A stretch of DNA of 64,000 nt from Neoceratodus forsteri. Taxonomy: Eukaryota; Chordata; Ceratodontiformes; Ceratodontidae. The position numbers and the translations under genes were made by a program. The stretch covers positions 432,952,501-433,016,500 of the forward strand of contig CM028129.1 in NCBI GenBank assembly GCA_016271365.2, given 5' to 3'. Positions 34,567 to 46,959 of this stretch are shown here, in pieces. The first letter of the stretch is position 1, and the number at the start of each line of letters is the position of its first letter. The notes under the pieces were generated by a model, which saw only the letters and a list, made by a program, of their open reading frames with translations, did not search any database and was not told where the DNA came from.

Positions 34567-35118
34567 GGCCCAGTGGTACTGAGGGTTGGGACGCTGGATG
34601 CCACACCTCACTCCACGCCAGCGAACCAGGTTTGGGAACAATCCTGGGTCATCAGAAGTTGGCAGGGGAGGGCTAGGATTGAGCATCTGAAGACAGCTCT
34701 CCTAGTCATGGGAAAAGGGTGGAATCCACAGGGGGTCCCTGGGGATGCATGGAGGTACTGCAGGTGCACGGTGTCTAGCAGAGGGGGGGAGCACAGCGGA
34801 TGTCAGCACATTTGTGCATGGATGTCATTGCACATCCATGCTTCCATTGGGCGAAAAAGGAAAAAGGGCTTGGCGTGACCATGCAGCTTGATGGCCACGC
34901 CCTGCCTCGCTGGGAGGATTGTCATGGAATCATGTGGGGGGGGTCCGGTGCCGGTCCAGCTGGCAGGGACGGGGAGCCCTCCAGCAGGCTGGCCACAGCT
35001 GTGCCGGACCTCCTCATCATGCAAGTGAGCATGCTACTCTCCCCATAGGCAAGGCCGGCGACCGGATGCCTCCGCCAGCAGGCACCGCAGCAGGCGCAAG
35101 AAAAATAAAGATGTGCTA
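34567..35118 (+). mobile_element. tRNA-derived SINE, family A, copy 3
   Basis: Starts GGCCCAGTGGTACTGAGGGT (box A region), then GCGAACCAGGTTTGGGAACA (box B region). A body follows with GGCAGGGGAGGGCTAGGATT, ACAGCTCTCCTAGTC and TGCATGGATGTCATTGCACA, a GC-rich second half to about 35095 (GGCACCGCAGCAGGCGC) and the A-rich tail AAGAAAAATAAAG. It is the clearest full-length copy, about 550 bp. Target duplication not clear. Confidence 0.75.
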
Positions 35119-37139
35119 AAAATATGTGTGGATGTAGGCTTAAGTGAGAAGCAGCTGCTCAAGAGAGACAACAATATCATCATTTTGACAACCATCCCTG
35201 TACCCCCTTCCCCAACCTGTAGCACTTGGTGACTGCATGCAGAGGAATGTCACATTCCAGCACATCAGCTCATGGAAGGACAGAAAAAACATTCACATTC
35301 ACTCTGTCATTTGTCAAAAGTGTTCACAGATTTTCAGAGATGTCCTTCACGGGAATCCACCCTCACTTCCACAAACCATGATCAAATGGAATCGAACTTG
35401 GATCCTGGCTAATGTCGATTCTAACTTTGCCCTGCCAGACTGCAGCACTGGTGGCTCACAATACATAATTCGTTCAGTCTCTGCACCTTCCCCCCCTTCA
35501 AACTGCTCCCTTCTCATTTCCTTCTTACCCGTCCACTTGGTGGACCCCTTCATAACACATACCATCAGCTTATTGGCAGGTCCTCATAACGCATGGTATT
35601 ATCATTCAGCATTTAAATGACTGAAATTCATATTTTGAAAAAAAGATATTCAAGTTAGGGATAAAGGCAAGGTGTCACACAAGCTTCAAATGCACTTCTC
35701 TTTCCAGCTTCTCACAGTTACTAAATAATGATTAATTTCACACACGGCCACCTTTGTTTCCATTCCAGAAAGTAAGTCATGCAGCAAGAAACAGGGAAAG
35801 AAACAGTCGTTCAACGCACACCTACTACTACTGATGGGATTTGTATCAGACCTGTCAAAACATGGAAACACCAACAATATGATGAAGACTTTCCTTTCAA
35901 TACAAAATGTTGGTAATAGAATAAATCTTTGAAACATACTAATACCATCAATCACAATGAGAAAAGAATACCAAGAAAAAGTGTTAAAAGCAAACAATGT
36001 TTGTCCACTGTATCTTTTCTTATCTATCTGACATCTAAAACAGCTCATTGTAACAGATGTATGCCTTGGGTGCGAGGTCACTAGGTCGCATCAAATTCTC
36101 AAATGGCTACGTCAGTGCATTCACTTTTTAGCGAGAAAAGCCAGTACGTACACTAAGCCGGCCACAGCAGCTGCCATGATGTAAATTAATATGAATTTGG
36201 TAATTTACTAAATAAGAAATAACAATAATTAACAATCTAATCAGGAAAACAAACATTCTAAATTAAACAGAAACCCACTACACATTTAAATATGGCAAAG
36301 AAGCTTCCCATTTCCTGTCCTCGTCAAGGGAAAAATAGAAAACTGTTAATTTTACAGAATGAAAGGGGACACACTTCTCAGTTGTAGAACGAAAAGTGGT
36401 GCAAAATGGAAATGTATGGTGTCAATGAGTGACCATGCTACTGGGATGCTATACACAGCTATCTGAGAGACACATTCACAGTTTGCAAAAAGGACTGTTT
36501 ATAGGGTGCAAAAGAAGTCACAAATTCATAATGCAAGCAAATGCACAGCGCCAATGGCAATAGGTTCGTGTTTGAACTGACATGCTAGCATGTTATACAC
36601 AAAGGCAAAGATGTAAATGAGGTCACATAACGCTGAAACTGCAGTACAGAATTTGCATTGCCCTGTGCCCTCATTACCAATCCATCATCACTCATATAGT
36701 ATTGCCTGGCATTACCATTTCCTTGAGAAATAGTCCAAGCCCTTGATGCTGTTCCCAATCCACACGAGTGCACTGCATTGTATACAAGCTAAATACTTTG
36801 GTTTGAACATGTTTACTGTTTCAGTGTACAAAGTATCAGAGACAACAATCCTACAAATTACACACATCTTAAGGAATAGAGAAACTTGACTGGCTGTCAG
36901 CCATTATTAAACCACAGACATAGGAACAGTTCAAAAATGTTCCAGTCAGAAAATCTTGCAACATAAACAATCACTGTACTGCCATTGTCTTCAGAAGAGT
37001 TTACCTTAGATTGCTGATTGTTAACTAAAAGTTTTTTTAACAGTTAACCTTAAGTTAAACTTGGTACTAGTTTGTTTTTTTTTAAATAAATTACTGTTGA
37101 ATTGAAAATGCTGACTGTTTCAAGTCCTGTCTTATTGTT
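35119..37139. other. No gene recognised
   Basis: AT-rich, low repeat density. Frames at 35237-35620 and 35686-36081 show no recognisable domain. If the window holds unique host DNA, this stretch is the best candidate, but nothing indicates an exon. Confidence 0.45.
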
Positions 37140-37272
37140 TAATAGTAATAATACACTCCAGGGTGTGTCATATCATGGGATATTATCACTTCTCAGGTGT
37201 GACTCACAACACAGCTGAGTTGTGACACTGTCCCATGATATACCACACCTTGTCATGTATTATTACTTAATT
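37140..37272. repeat. Palindromic MITE, TAATACACTCCAGGGTGTG type, copy 1
   Basis: The left arm, TAATACACTCCAGGGTGTGT then ATATCATGGGATA, is complementary to the right arm, TCCCATGATATACCACACC then TTGTCATGTATTATTA. The loop holds GTGACTCACAACACAGCTGAG. Its arm recurs in the next copy 260 bp away. Confidence 0.7.
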
Positions 37273-37402
37273 ATAAAAGGGATATGAGAAATCTTGGAAG
37301 CTGATTGGCTGAAGCAGTCATTGACCCATGATATCTCAGTATATCATCACGGTTTAAAACAAGTTACCAAGGTCATCCATTTCTTAACACTTTAGAGACA
37401 TT

Positions 37403-37560
37403 TTATAATCCCAATAATATACTCCAGGGTGTGGTATGTCACAGGATACTATTGCCTCTTGGGTGGTTGAAGGCACTTGGCGTTGCCTTGTGCCTCATAA
37501 CGCACCAAGGCATGACAATATATCATCATATAATGCATCATGCTGTGTATTAGTGGGTAA
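37403..37560. repeat. Related MITE, copy 2
   Basis: Begins AATAATATACTCCAGGGTGTG as in copy 1. The middle, GGTGGTTGAAGGCACTTGGC then CTTGTGCCTCATAACGC, is the reverse complement of the GTGAGGCAC..GTGCCTTCAACCACC motif in the 150-bp tandem repeat at 58.7-59.2 kb. This links the two families. Confidence 0.55.
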
Positions 37561-37809
37561 ATAACTGTATGATGACCTAGTTGCTCTGACTATAACAGCT
37601 GTTATAACTATCAAAGAGCAGATGCCAAAATTATTGTTCTTCATTGCTTATTGTTTTTTATTATGGTGCACCTACCTAAATGGTAGGAGATGAATACCAT
37701 GGATTCTTGGTTATTTTTCATCAAACATATGTTTATAATGCTGTCAAGAGCTATTTAAAGATGGACATTGATAAAAGTGCCCATCAAAGTTCGAAAGCAA
37801 ATGGAAATC

Positions 37810-38092
37810 TCTTTTAAATGAGGCATAGGGCACCTCCGTAGGTGGCAGCAGTCCAGAGATATCATCTGCCCCATATTGATACTATAATGCCACTGTTTTT
37901 AGAACATTGTGATGTCACTGATGATCAAGCCATGCCTGACACCAATGTGGTTAGCCACAGCTTGATTGTCAGTGACATCACAAGGTTCTAAAAACGGTGG
38001 CAATATTGTATCAATATAGGCAGACTTAATCATCAATATCTCTGGACTGCTACCAGCTATAGAGATATCTAATACATCATTTAAAAGATCTT
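37810..38092. mobile_element. Palindromic MITE, ~280 bp
   Basis: Termini TTTTAAATGA and TCATTTAAAA. Arms: GCAGTCCAGAGATAT, ATTGATACTATAATGCCAC, TTTTAGAACATTGTGATGTC and ACTGATGATCAAGC on the left match their complements on the right (GCTTGATTGTCAGTGACATC, then AGGTTCTAAAAACGGTGGCA, then ATATCTCTGGACTGC). No coding capacity. Confidence 0.8.
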
Positions 38093-39228
38093 GTCAGTGG
38101 CCTTCACACTATCTTGGGCATGGTTAATGAATATTCCCTTTAAATGTTTGCATTTGTGCATGAAGGTGATTTAACCCTTACAATTCTTCAAGTGCTCTTT
38201 ATTTGCTTTTGTGCACAAAGATGATGTAAAACTACTTTTATTAAGTTTAGACTGCAGGAGTATAATTTATGGTTCTTACGGTGCAATACGAGTTTGTGTA
38301 TGGCAATTACACCAGCTGGAGGACAGTTTGCACTTACTTGCAAATGCTTGACCACCCTTGCGGCTGTAACTGCACTTGCCCTAATACATGGTATAATCAC
38401 TACGTTGTGGTGAAAACTGTCCTTTCTGTGTCTGAATTTAGAGATGCAGTGCATCTGCACTCATCTTGCTATAGCAACAGGAACTTGCATCACAATTTTG
38501 CAATAACTGAGAATGGGGCTCAGGCATTCTCTACCAGCAATAGTTCAGATTACCTTCCAAATGTGGGTTTCTCTGAGAATATCAACATACGTTTTGGGAC
38601 TTGGGAAGCATTTTGGCTTTCAAAAACTAGAACTACTTCTAGTTTTGAACCCATGGATGCTTTAGAATTCCGCTGAAACAAAACAAATGGAACACCTGGG
38701 ATCCTGGACTTGAGATGCAAATCCAAGTCTCCAGTGATGTGGGTGGGTGGGTAAGTAGGTAGGCATTTTTCTACAGCACCTTTCACAACAAAATCCAACA
38801 AACAATAAATGAATTGCCATATGTCAATAACTAAATCAAATAAAAACAAAACACAGACCAACAACAGCGACAGCTGAGGTGATAGGTCCAGAGTAGGCCT
38901 GCAATAATAGTCATTTCCAGACCTGTGTGTCCTGAAATGACTCTCAGTTGTTGGGACAATTTTCTGCCCTGCTTGCACAAGTCTGTCTCACTTGCATACA
39001 CAAGAGCAACTGGACACATGCACGGCTCCTTGTATTTCAGTGCTGCCACCACCTGGCTGACTAATAGGGTATCTTAGTCCAGTTCTAGTCCCCCACTGAC
39101 CACAACTAGCCCAGTGTAAAGCCTTACTTTTGACACAGAAACAACTCTTCAGTCCTTCACCTGCTCTGTATTAGACACAGGCCACTTTATGCTAGATAGT
39201 CATGCTCAGTATCAGAACACCACATCTT
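38093..39228. other. No gene recognised
   Basis: Frame 38269-38676 on plus (135 aa) shows no recognisable family. A (GTGG)n/(TAGG)n-like run lies near 38738-38765. No element ends seen before the DIRS terminus at 39229. Confidence 0.45.
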
Positions 39229-39379
39229 CTTGGAGAGAATCTCTTACAGCAGGTCATACACTTGGGTGTCCGCCAGAGGGCACTCTTGTCACAGTAGCTT
39301 TCACTGTGCTGACTGAGGGCCACCCACGAAGACGTCAGTCCATGGATATGTACAAATATGTGAGCGGCCTCTAGCAGCC
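39229..39379 (+). repeat. DIRS left inverted terminal repeat
   Basis: About 151 bp, starting CTTGGAGAGAATCTCTTACA and ending GGCCTCTAGCAGCC. It is the near-perfect reverse complement of 50786-50940. Shared landmarks include CAGGTCATACACTTGGGTGT and AGGGCACTCTTGTCA. Confidence 0.9.
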
Positions 39380-39478
39380 TCAGTTATTTTCCCGCCATCT
39401 CCCAGCTTGCTTCACGTGCCACTTTCGCTGCAAGTGTGTCACCGCTATCATTAACAGGGAAAGTTCACTGTATTTTTT

Positions 39479-41430
39479 TTGTTTTCCCTCATGTCCAGTT
39501 CAGATTCCCTTTTCCACAAGTGCCGTTGTGGAAGGAAGATCTACCGGTATGACAACCACTCTCTGCATTCGCTGACTGGGAGCTGCCCACAAAATTCATG
39601 TGCTCATTGCCAGGAATTCACCACGCTACCCATCATCAACCAGCAATTAGAATCATACTTCATGGAGCAGAAAGTGGCTTTCAGTCACCATCGACGAGCT
39701 CCCAGACACCTTAACTGAAGCACCATTCTTCATTGAAGCACAAGCATAGAGACAAGGACAAGGCCTCGAGTGGAAAAGGTAAGAACCCTCAGCCATAGAC
39801 AGCTTCCACCTCCGGCCGCTTGTCGATGGCTCGGGCTTCTCCCACTCCAGTGGAAAAAAAACAGATGGTTCTCACCACCTTGACCCAAAGCATTCAGGCT
39901 GCCCCACAAAGACCACCTCCTCCATCAACGAGCTCCTTTCCAGTGCTCTCACTGACTAACCTTACCAAGGCATTGTCAGCCCTAGATACAGTCCATGCCC
40001 CTCCATCGATGACTTCATGACCTTCATCAATGATCCATCCTTCCAACATGGAACTCTGTCCTTCATCAACGACATCCACATTTCAGCATTCATCGACGTC
40101 TCCTTTTTCTGCCCCTGCTACACAACCCTCTAGCATGGGTCAGGGGTTTGCATTAACGCACTTACTGTCCTTGCCTCCACCATCACAGCCTGTCTCTTAC
40201 CAGAGCTCGGTAGTTCAGGCATCAGGCATGGCTTCCAAGGCTTCGGGCTCTATGCTCTATCCACAGTCCCAGCCCAAGTCCTCCGTGATGTCCCTCCCTC
40301 TCTCACAGTGGGGTCTACAAGAGCTTCTCCTCCCTCTTTGGCCTTGTCGACGACCCCCCTTGTCAATGTAGCCTCAGTGGTCAGAACTGTGTTGGAGGTC
40401 ATGCAAGCCTTCCAGCCACATCCACCATGCTCCTTTCCCTTGTCCCCTCCTAGAAAGCGGGTTCACCATGAGCCTACCCCTTCTCCCTCCTTTCCAACCC
40501 TGGAAGAGAAGGATCTGGCATAGTTTGAGGAGGAAGAAGAGGAGGATCTGGCTGATGATGATGGGGTGCGAAACCCTTCCAGTTCCTCTACTCTGTCTTC
40601 AGAGGTGGAGGATCCCAGGCTCTTTACTCCCTGCTCTCCTCCAGATGACCCCAGTTTCCTGGAATTTATGATCCAGTTACAGCAGGTCATGGGGTTCGTG
40701 ACCACCGACCAAGACCAGCAACGCTGCAACTTGGCTGACTACTTGGATTTACCGGAGGACCCCACTACTGTGGTTCCTCCCCTCATCCAGGCCTATCAGG
40801 ATGCAGTTTCTGTGACTTGGCACCACTCTTCCACAGTCCCCCCCATTTCTTAGAAGGTGAATCACCTTTACCAGGCCTCTGCAGACCACCCCTTTTTTGC
40901 CACAGCTTCACAAGTGGATTCTATGGTCATAAATGCTGCACATGATCGGACCAAGCGTCCTAAACACTTGAGCTTTCTGCCTCCTGACAGAGAGTCCCAG
41001 AAATTGGACTTGATGGGAAAAAGGGTCTATGCCTCATCCACCCTAGTCATGCATATTATTAACTACATGGGGCATGTGCTGAAATACCAGAAAACCCTTT
41101 GGACTGCAGCCTCAGAAGCAGCAGTGAAGCTTCCCCAGTCTACAGACACTGACCAACTGCTAGCTACCCTTAGGATGGATACTAGTATCTCCCAGCACCT
41201 TCTCCATGCCAGCTGTAATGCCATGGATGCCTCTGCCCATACCTTGGTGATGGGTATTATCTTTCACTGACGTGCATGGCTCTGGGTTTCTGGTTTTACA
41301 CTGGATGTTTATTTATTTAGTTTTTGTTGACCGGATAAGTGCACTAGACAAATTCTGCCTATTTTCAGGCACGACCTGGTGGAAGGGGATACAGATGAAT
41401 GCCAATTGACTTTGAACCAGATTAAGCTGT
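39479..41430 (+). pseudogene. DIRS-like gag (ORF1), frameshifted
   Basis: The N-terminus at 39479 carries a cysteine/histidine cluster: CRCGRKIYRYDNH then CPQNSCAHCQEF, like the zinc-binding head of vertebrate DIRS gag. A proline/serine-rich middle runs to 40500 (several frames). An acidic segment and a domain at 40566-41270 follow: DHPFFATASQVDSMVINAAH, DRESQKLDLMGKRVYASSTL, LHASCNAMDASAHTLVMGII and then RAWLWVSGF. These match the late gag pattern DRESKKLDxLGRKVYSS..A.A...AM. A SINE fragment (41308-41390) and the L1 (41446) interrupt the C-terminus. At least three frame changes break it. The product would package element RNA. Confidence 0.75.
41308..41390 (-). mobile_element. SINE family B fragment
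   Basis: Contains GCACTAGACAAATTCTGCCT and TATTTTCAGGCACGACCTGG. These align with the 3' half of family B copies at 9038-9090 and 59660-59735 (GGCACA..GCCTGTTTTCAGGGGTGACCTGG). A T-rich run on its left is the tail in reverse. The tRNA-like head is absent. Confidence 0.5.
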
Positions 41431-41445
41431 TGGTGGTATTTTTTA

Positions 41446-44400
41446 TTTTTTTTGAAATTCATTATCTTTATTAAGTTTTAATAAAACAGGCAGACAATTG
41501 ACAAGAAAAGCATGAGCCAGTATCAGGGACAACAAGTGAAAAAAAATAAGTACAAAAATATCCCTAGAATGTAACAGGATTCCTTAAACCTAAAGAAAAC
41601 AAACCCCCAACACTATCCCCAGCTCTTACAACTCCCCACCCCACCCACCCCAGGGATGTGCCTTATTGGAAAAACCTATTAAGATATATGTCAAGAACTA
41701 ATCAGTGTACAGTAACCAATATCAATAGAAGGTAATACAAACCAAACAATCAGAGGCATACACACGTAAATCTTAATTCAAATAGAGAGCATACAATTTG
41801 CGCCATTTCCTGTTGAAAGAGGTCAGACAGTTCCGGGAGCTCGCTATTAACTTTTCAGTCTTGAAACAAAGAGATATTTCTTTGATCCATTCCGCATACG
41901 ATATGACTAATTGGTCCATCCAATGTCTGAGAATTAGCCTTTTGACTGCTATAGAGATTAAAGCCATATGAAACCTGCGTTCCAGAACCTGAATATTGGA
42001 AAGCTTCCCTAAAATACAAACTTCTATAGTAAACAAGTCTCTTAATCCCAGAAAGGGGTCTAAATTGGATTGAATTGAATGCCATAATGGAGCCACTTTG
42101 TCACAGTGCCAAAGAATATGTACCAGGATTCCCTTCAGCAATGCCACACCTTGTACAGATATTCGAAGGTAATCTGCCTAATCTGGCCAGTTTAACTGGT
42201 GTATAGTACAAATTATTTAGGATGTGGTATTGGATAAGCCTGTGCCTATCTTGAGTGAGATATCTATGTGTGTCCTCCCACATCTGACCACAAATCGAAG
42301 GGGAGTCTGGCAGAAGAGTAGCCCAAATTTTAGAACCACTAAGGGGATTAGGATATTTAGTATCCAACAAAAAGGAGTATATCCTAGAAATGCCATGGGG
42401 CTTATTCGCATATTCCTGTATCTGGTCTAGAAAGGCCCTGACTTGGGATAAGCTAAGTGTGGGACCAAAAATACAGGCCATAAGGTGTCTCAACTGAAAA
42501 ACTCTAAAAATGAATTTTTTGAGGTATATTGAATTTGCCCATAATCCCAACTGAGGAGAGAAGGGAATCCTGAGAAAAAAGGCTTTCCACACAACAGTCT
42601 TGTAACAAGGGAAGCCAATCTAAGGAAATCGGAGAGCCGCCAATCCTGATATTAGAGTTTAAAGTGAGAGGTTGAGCCGTGTCTTTTTTAAATAGAATAT
42701 TAAAAAAATTCCAGCACTGAGTCAGCACCTTAATGGAGACCCCTATAACACTACTCTGTAAATGAGGAGGTAACGTGGAAGTGGTGTAGTAAAAAACTCT
42801 GGATAGCTGAAGATTATGCTTATCTAAGATCTTTCTCTCCACCTGTAGCCAGATAGGGTGGTATGCATCAGGCCTGACATCATACCACCTCCCCATTTTA
42901 GACAGATGACTCGCCCGGTAATATAACATAAAGTTAGGGAGACGGAGTCCACCTATCTCCTTAGGTAAGTTAAGTTTTAAAAAGGCCTGCCTGGGCTGTT
43001 TACCCTGCCAGATGAATTTAGAAATAGCAGAGTGGAGCTGTTGAAAGTAGGATGTAGGAAGATAAATATTCAGTAAATTTAATGGTTAAAAAACCGGAGG
43101 TAGTACATTCATCTTAATAATGCTTATACGGCCCCACAATGACAAAGGAAGGGAAGTCCATCTTTGAAAATCCTGCTGTATCCTTGACACTAAGTCATCC
43201 AAATTGAGTTTTCTGAGGGCCTCAGGGTCTCTAGTAAGGTGTATACCTAAATATTTAAATGAGGAGGGAGACCATTCTATATCGAACTGGGTGAAGTTGG
43301 CATGAGGTGTAATAGCATTTAACGGAATATGACTGATTTGGATAAATTCAACTTATAGTTGGCCATCTTGCCAAATCGGGCAATGATATGCAATATGTGT
43401 GTTTGAGAGGGTTCCGGGTTAACCAAATGCAAAAGGATATCATTAGCATAAGCCGAAAGGGTCAGAAATTGCTCATGAGCTAAGCTTCCTGTAACCTGGG
43501 ATGAATTCTTAATGCTAAGCAGAAGGGGTTCCAAATATAGATTAAACAAAAAAGGAGACAGAGGACACCCTTGTCGAGTACCAGTAAATAAAGGAAATCG
43601 AGAAGAGTAGACCCCATTACAATAAATTCTTGCAGTGGGAAACTTATATACCATCCGAATCCATTGAATAAAAATATCCGGGAAGCCCATCCTCTTAAGG
43701 GTGGCCCAGAGAAACTCCCAGTGAACTCTATCAAAAGCTTTTTCTGCGTCTAATGAGACTAAAACCATGGGAGCCTGGGAATCCTGGGCAACCTGGAGAA
43801 TGTGTGAGAGGGTACGTAAATGGTCAGCTGGGGATCTGCCTTGAACAAACCCCACTTGTTTGGGGCTCAGCAAGTTAGACCAAATCTGCTTAAGTCTAAG
43901 AGATAAAATTTTAGTTAGAATCTTAATGTCATAATTTAGTAATGAAATTGGATGGTAACTGGCTGGGTCATTCTGGGGTTTATCCGGTTTCGGGATCAAA
44001 ACAATCGTGGCTTCCAGCAAAATGGGGTCCAGGAGGTCAGAGGTAAACATATACTCAAACAATTTCAAAAGAAGGGGGGCAATCTCCTTACAAAACACTT
44101 TGTAGAAGTTGGAAGGGAAGCCATCAGGACCCGGGGATTTATCCAGAGTTAACCCCCCAATCACTTCCTCCACTTCAGCCAGAGTAATAGGGGAGGCCAA
44201 AAACTCACCCTGATGGGCCTGCAGGGAGGGGAGGTGAAGGCCATCCAAAAATTGTTCAATATGGGAATGAGAGGGCTGAGAAGGACCTATACTGTAAAGA
44301 TCCCTATAAAAGGATTCAAAAACCTGGGAAATATCACGAGGGGAGGTCTTGAGCCAGCAATCCGGGGAAGACAAAGCAGAGATCCATCTCGAACTCTCTA

Positions 44401-46599
44401 CTTCCTGCAAACAGAGGGCTAGCATTCTACCTGGTTTATCCCCTTGATCAAAATAGCGAGCCTTAGATTTGAGGATAGCGTACTCCACCTTGTCTCTTAA
44501 CAGGTCTGAGTACTCATTCCTGAGTTTCAGTAAAGTTTCTAAATCTGTTTGGGAAGATGTCGAGGATAACTTGTTTTCCGCAAGCCTAATTTGATTCGAC
44601 AGCGACATAATTCTAGCCTCTCTCTGCTTCTTCCTTCTAGACGCTAACTTGATAAATTCCCCCCGATGAAACATTTAAAAGAACACCAAATCAAGTCTTC
44701 CCGATTGGTTGAACCTGAATTAGTATCAATAAAGGACGAAATTAGTGATTTAATATGAGAAACTATGCGTTCCTCCTTTAGAAGTTGTGTGTTTAATTTC
44801 CAGGAGGTGTCTCTTTGAGCCTGTGGGTCGGGAGAAATCGAAATCCATGCCACAGAATGATCGGATATAACAATTGGCTCAATTTCCGTCTGTGAAATAC
44901 CAGACAAAATGGTGTTACTAACTAAAATATAGTCGATTCTGGACCACGACCGATGGACTTGGGAATAAAAAGAAAAAGGTGACCAGAGGGATTAAACAAA
45001 CGCCATGGGTCACACAAACCCAATAAGTCCTTGAAATCCCTTGGGGCAAGCTGTGAAGGGGAAAATGGTTTTAATGGCCTATAGGATTTATCCAAATCTT
45101 GAGACGGAGCAATGTTCCAATCACCCCCGAGTATTATCAGGGAGGGCAGAAAACCACTCAATTTGTCAGTTAATCTCATAAGAAAGTCCGGGTCCCCTCC
45201 CACTGGGCCATAAATTGCTCCTAATACCACCCTAACATTATTTAACATGCCCTTAACTGTGATAAATCTGCCTTCTTGGTCCATTAGGCACTCTTCTGCC
45301 AGGAATGAGATATGTCTTTTCATCAATATAACCACCCCTCTACTCGCCAATGACCCACAAGAGGCAAAAATTTGGGAGTAGCCCTGCCGGCGTAGCCCAT
45401 TGACTTCCGATGTCATTAAATGGGTTTCCTGCATCAGAAGAATGTCAATATTCAAAAGGGCACAGTTTTTGAGAACCTAGTATCTTTTAGACAAATCTCT
45501 GGTACCTCTGACATTCCACATTGCAATTTTAATTGACACCATAATCATGTAATGTTATATTTCAAAGCAAGGAAAATAAGCATCAATGAAAAAGTAGACC
45601 ATCCCAAAAGGCACATCCCCCCTACCCCCTTCAATCCCTTGAAATATACGCAGCTAAACCCCACCCGTCTTCCCCACCTCCCATCAATACATATGTAAAC
45701 TAGCAAAAATGAGGATAGCTTCAACCACGAAACAACAGCCCCAAACAAAGCAAGGAGTAGGAAAGACAACGGTGCCCCGAAACCCCCCTCCCCCCACAGT
45801 CCCCTCCAACTATATACAAAAGGTCTCCCGACTGATACCAGAAAGTTAACAGGTTCCTTAAACCTTGATTCGGAGGACCCAAACCAATAGGCAACCTTCC
45901 GTTGGGAGGCGGGTTCTGAGCTAAGGTACCAGTACAAATAGGGTATATACCCATTTATTTCTAACCATAACAACAAATCAAAACCAGGATCACCAAGATC
46001 AGTAATCCTCCCAAGGAAGGTGCCACCCACCCCTCTCTCTGGTGCGCTATGCAGCCCTCCCAGAGCTAGCTCCATCCCAGAGCTCCCCCTCCACCAACCC
46101 TCTTAGGAAAACCAGAGTAAGCCCTACTATACCAGAAAAACAGTGGAGACCTTGCTACATAATGGAATCCCTGTTCCCCCAACCATTACCAAAACTGTAG
46201 AACAAACTGTGAACTGAGTAGTTGAACCTACTTGAAGGTATGAGCTACTGCTGCGGAGAGCGTCAATTAGAACCTTCCTGCTCTGCCCAGCCTGTACCTA
46301 GAGGGTGGGTGTCCCCAAAACCCCTCTCATACTCGCTGCATTCCGGAGGGTTCCAGGGCACTTTCAGCCCATAAGGGAACAAGGAAAAGGCCGGAGGACC
46401 AAAAACTGAGGGAGCCAAAATGCCCGGCACGATTAGCGGCATATGGGAACACAGGCTGAAACAAAGGTTCCCACCCTCTCGCCAGGCAGAACAGTTTGCA
46501 CTTCCCTGGATGGACCCTAGGCCTACAAGGCCGCTCTCCAGCCTACCCATCCACCACAACCCACCAACGAGAAGCCCTAGAGAACCAGAAAAGGGAAAA
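41446..46599 (-). mobile_element. L1-clade LINE inserted in the DIRS element
   Basis: Flanked by a perfect 15-bp target duplication, TGGTGGTATTTTTTA, at 41431-41445 and 46600-46614. The poly-A end appears on plus as a T-rich run right after the left duplication. It holds ORF2 and about 1 kb upstream with no ORF1, so it is 5' truncated in the inter-ORF region. Length 5154 bp. Confidence 0.92.
41773..45548 (-). pseudogene. L1 ORF2 (APE endonuclease, RT, C-terminal zinc knuckle), broken
   Basis: The start region reads MVSIKIAMWNVRGTRDLSKR at about 45548, with a stop soon after. Endonuclease: LLMQETHLMTSEVNGLRRQG, SRGVVILMKRHISF, VVLGAIYGPVGGDP and LIILGGDWNIAPS. RT, in the 451-aa frame 44674-43319: GPDGFPSNFYKVF, ASYHPISLLNYDIKILTKIL, VGFVQGRSPADHLR, SLDAEKAFDRVHWEFLWATL (motif A), TRQGCPLSPFLFNLYLEPLL and SAYANDILLHLVNP, where the catalytic YADD is YAND. 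C-terminal: the thumb and tail to 41773, with a zinc-knuckle CTRCGIAEG then LVHILWHC. Frameshifts occur near 43310, 42990, 42590 and 42130. The loss of the aspartate plus the frameshifts make it inactive. Confidence 0.9.
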
Positions 46600-46959
46600 T
46601 GGTGGTATTTTTTAGTGAATATGAAACAGTACATCTTAAATGCTCCTTTTAGTGGGCACAAATGTTTTAGCACAAACACCGAAGGCATCCTTAATGACCT
46701 ATAGGCCTCGGACTGCACTTTCCGTACAGTACACATGATGTACCACACTCAGCCGCCTGTCTCTCAATGGTGGCCCATTTCAGTCTTTTCAGTTTCAGTG
46801 TGCCACTCGCCAGAAAGGTTCAGCCGATCAGCTCACTAGAAAATGCCTGACCCCACCTCTTGGTAGTACCTCAGCCTCTGCCCCCAGAGGTACCAGGACC
46901 ACCCCTGCTGCGACCGCTGCTGCCCCTGCTACTTTTGACTCCTCAATCAGCCTCCCATG

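Noticed and set aside
38269..38676. 135-aa plus-strand frame with several cysteines, considered as a host exon
   Set aside because: No family recognised, no clear splice sites, and the translated composition looks random.
45545..46075. 176-aa minus-strand frame upstream of L1 ORF2, considered as ORF1
   Set aside because: It lacks the coiled coil and RRM-like motifs of L1 ORF1 (seen clearly at 60795-61889) and is rich in W, G and F from G-rich spacer sequence.
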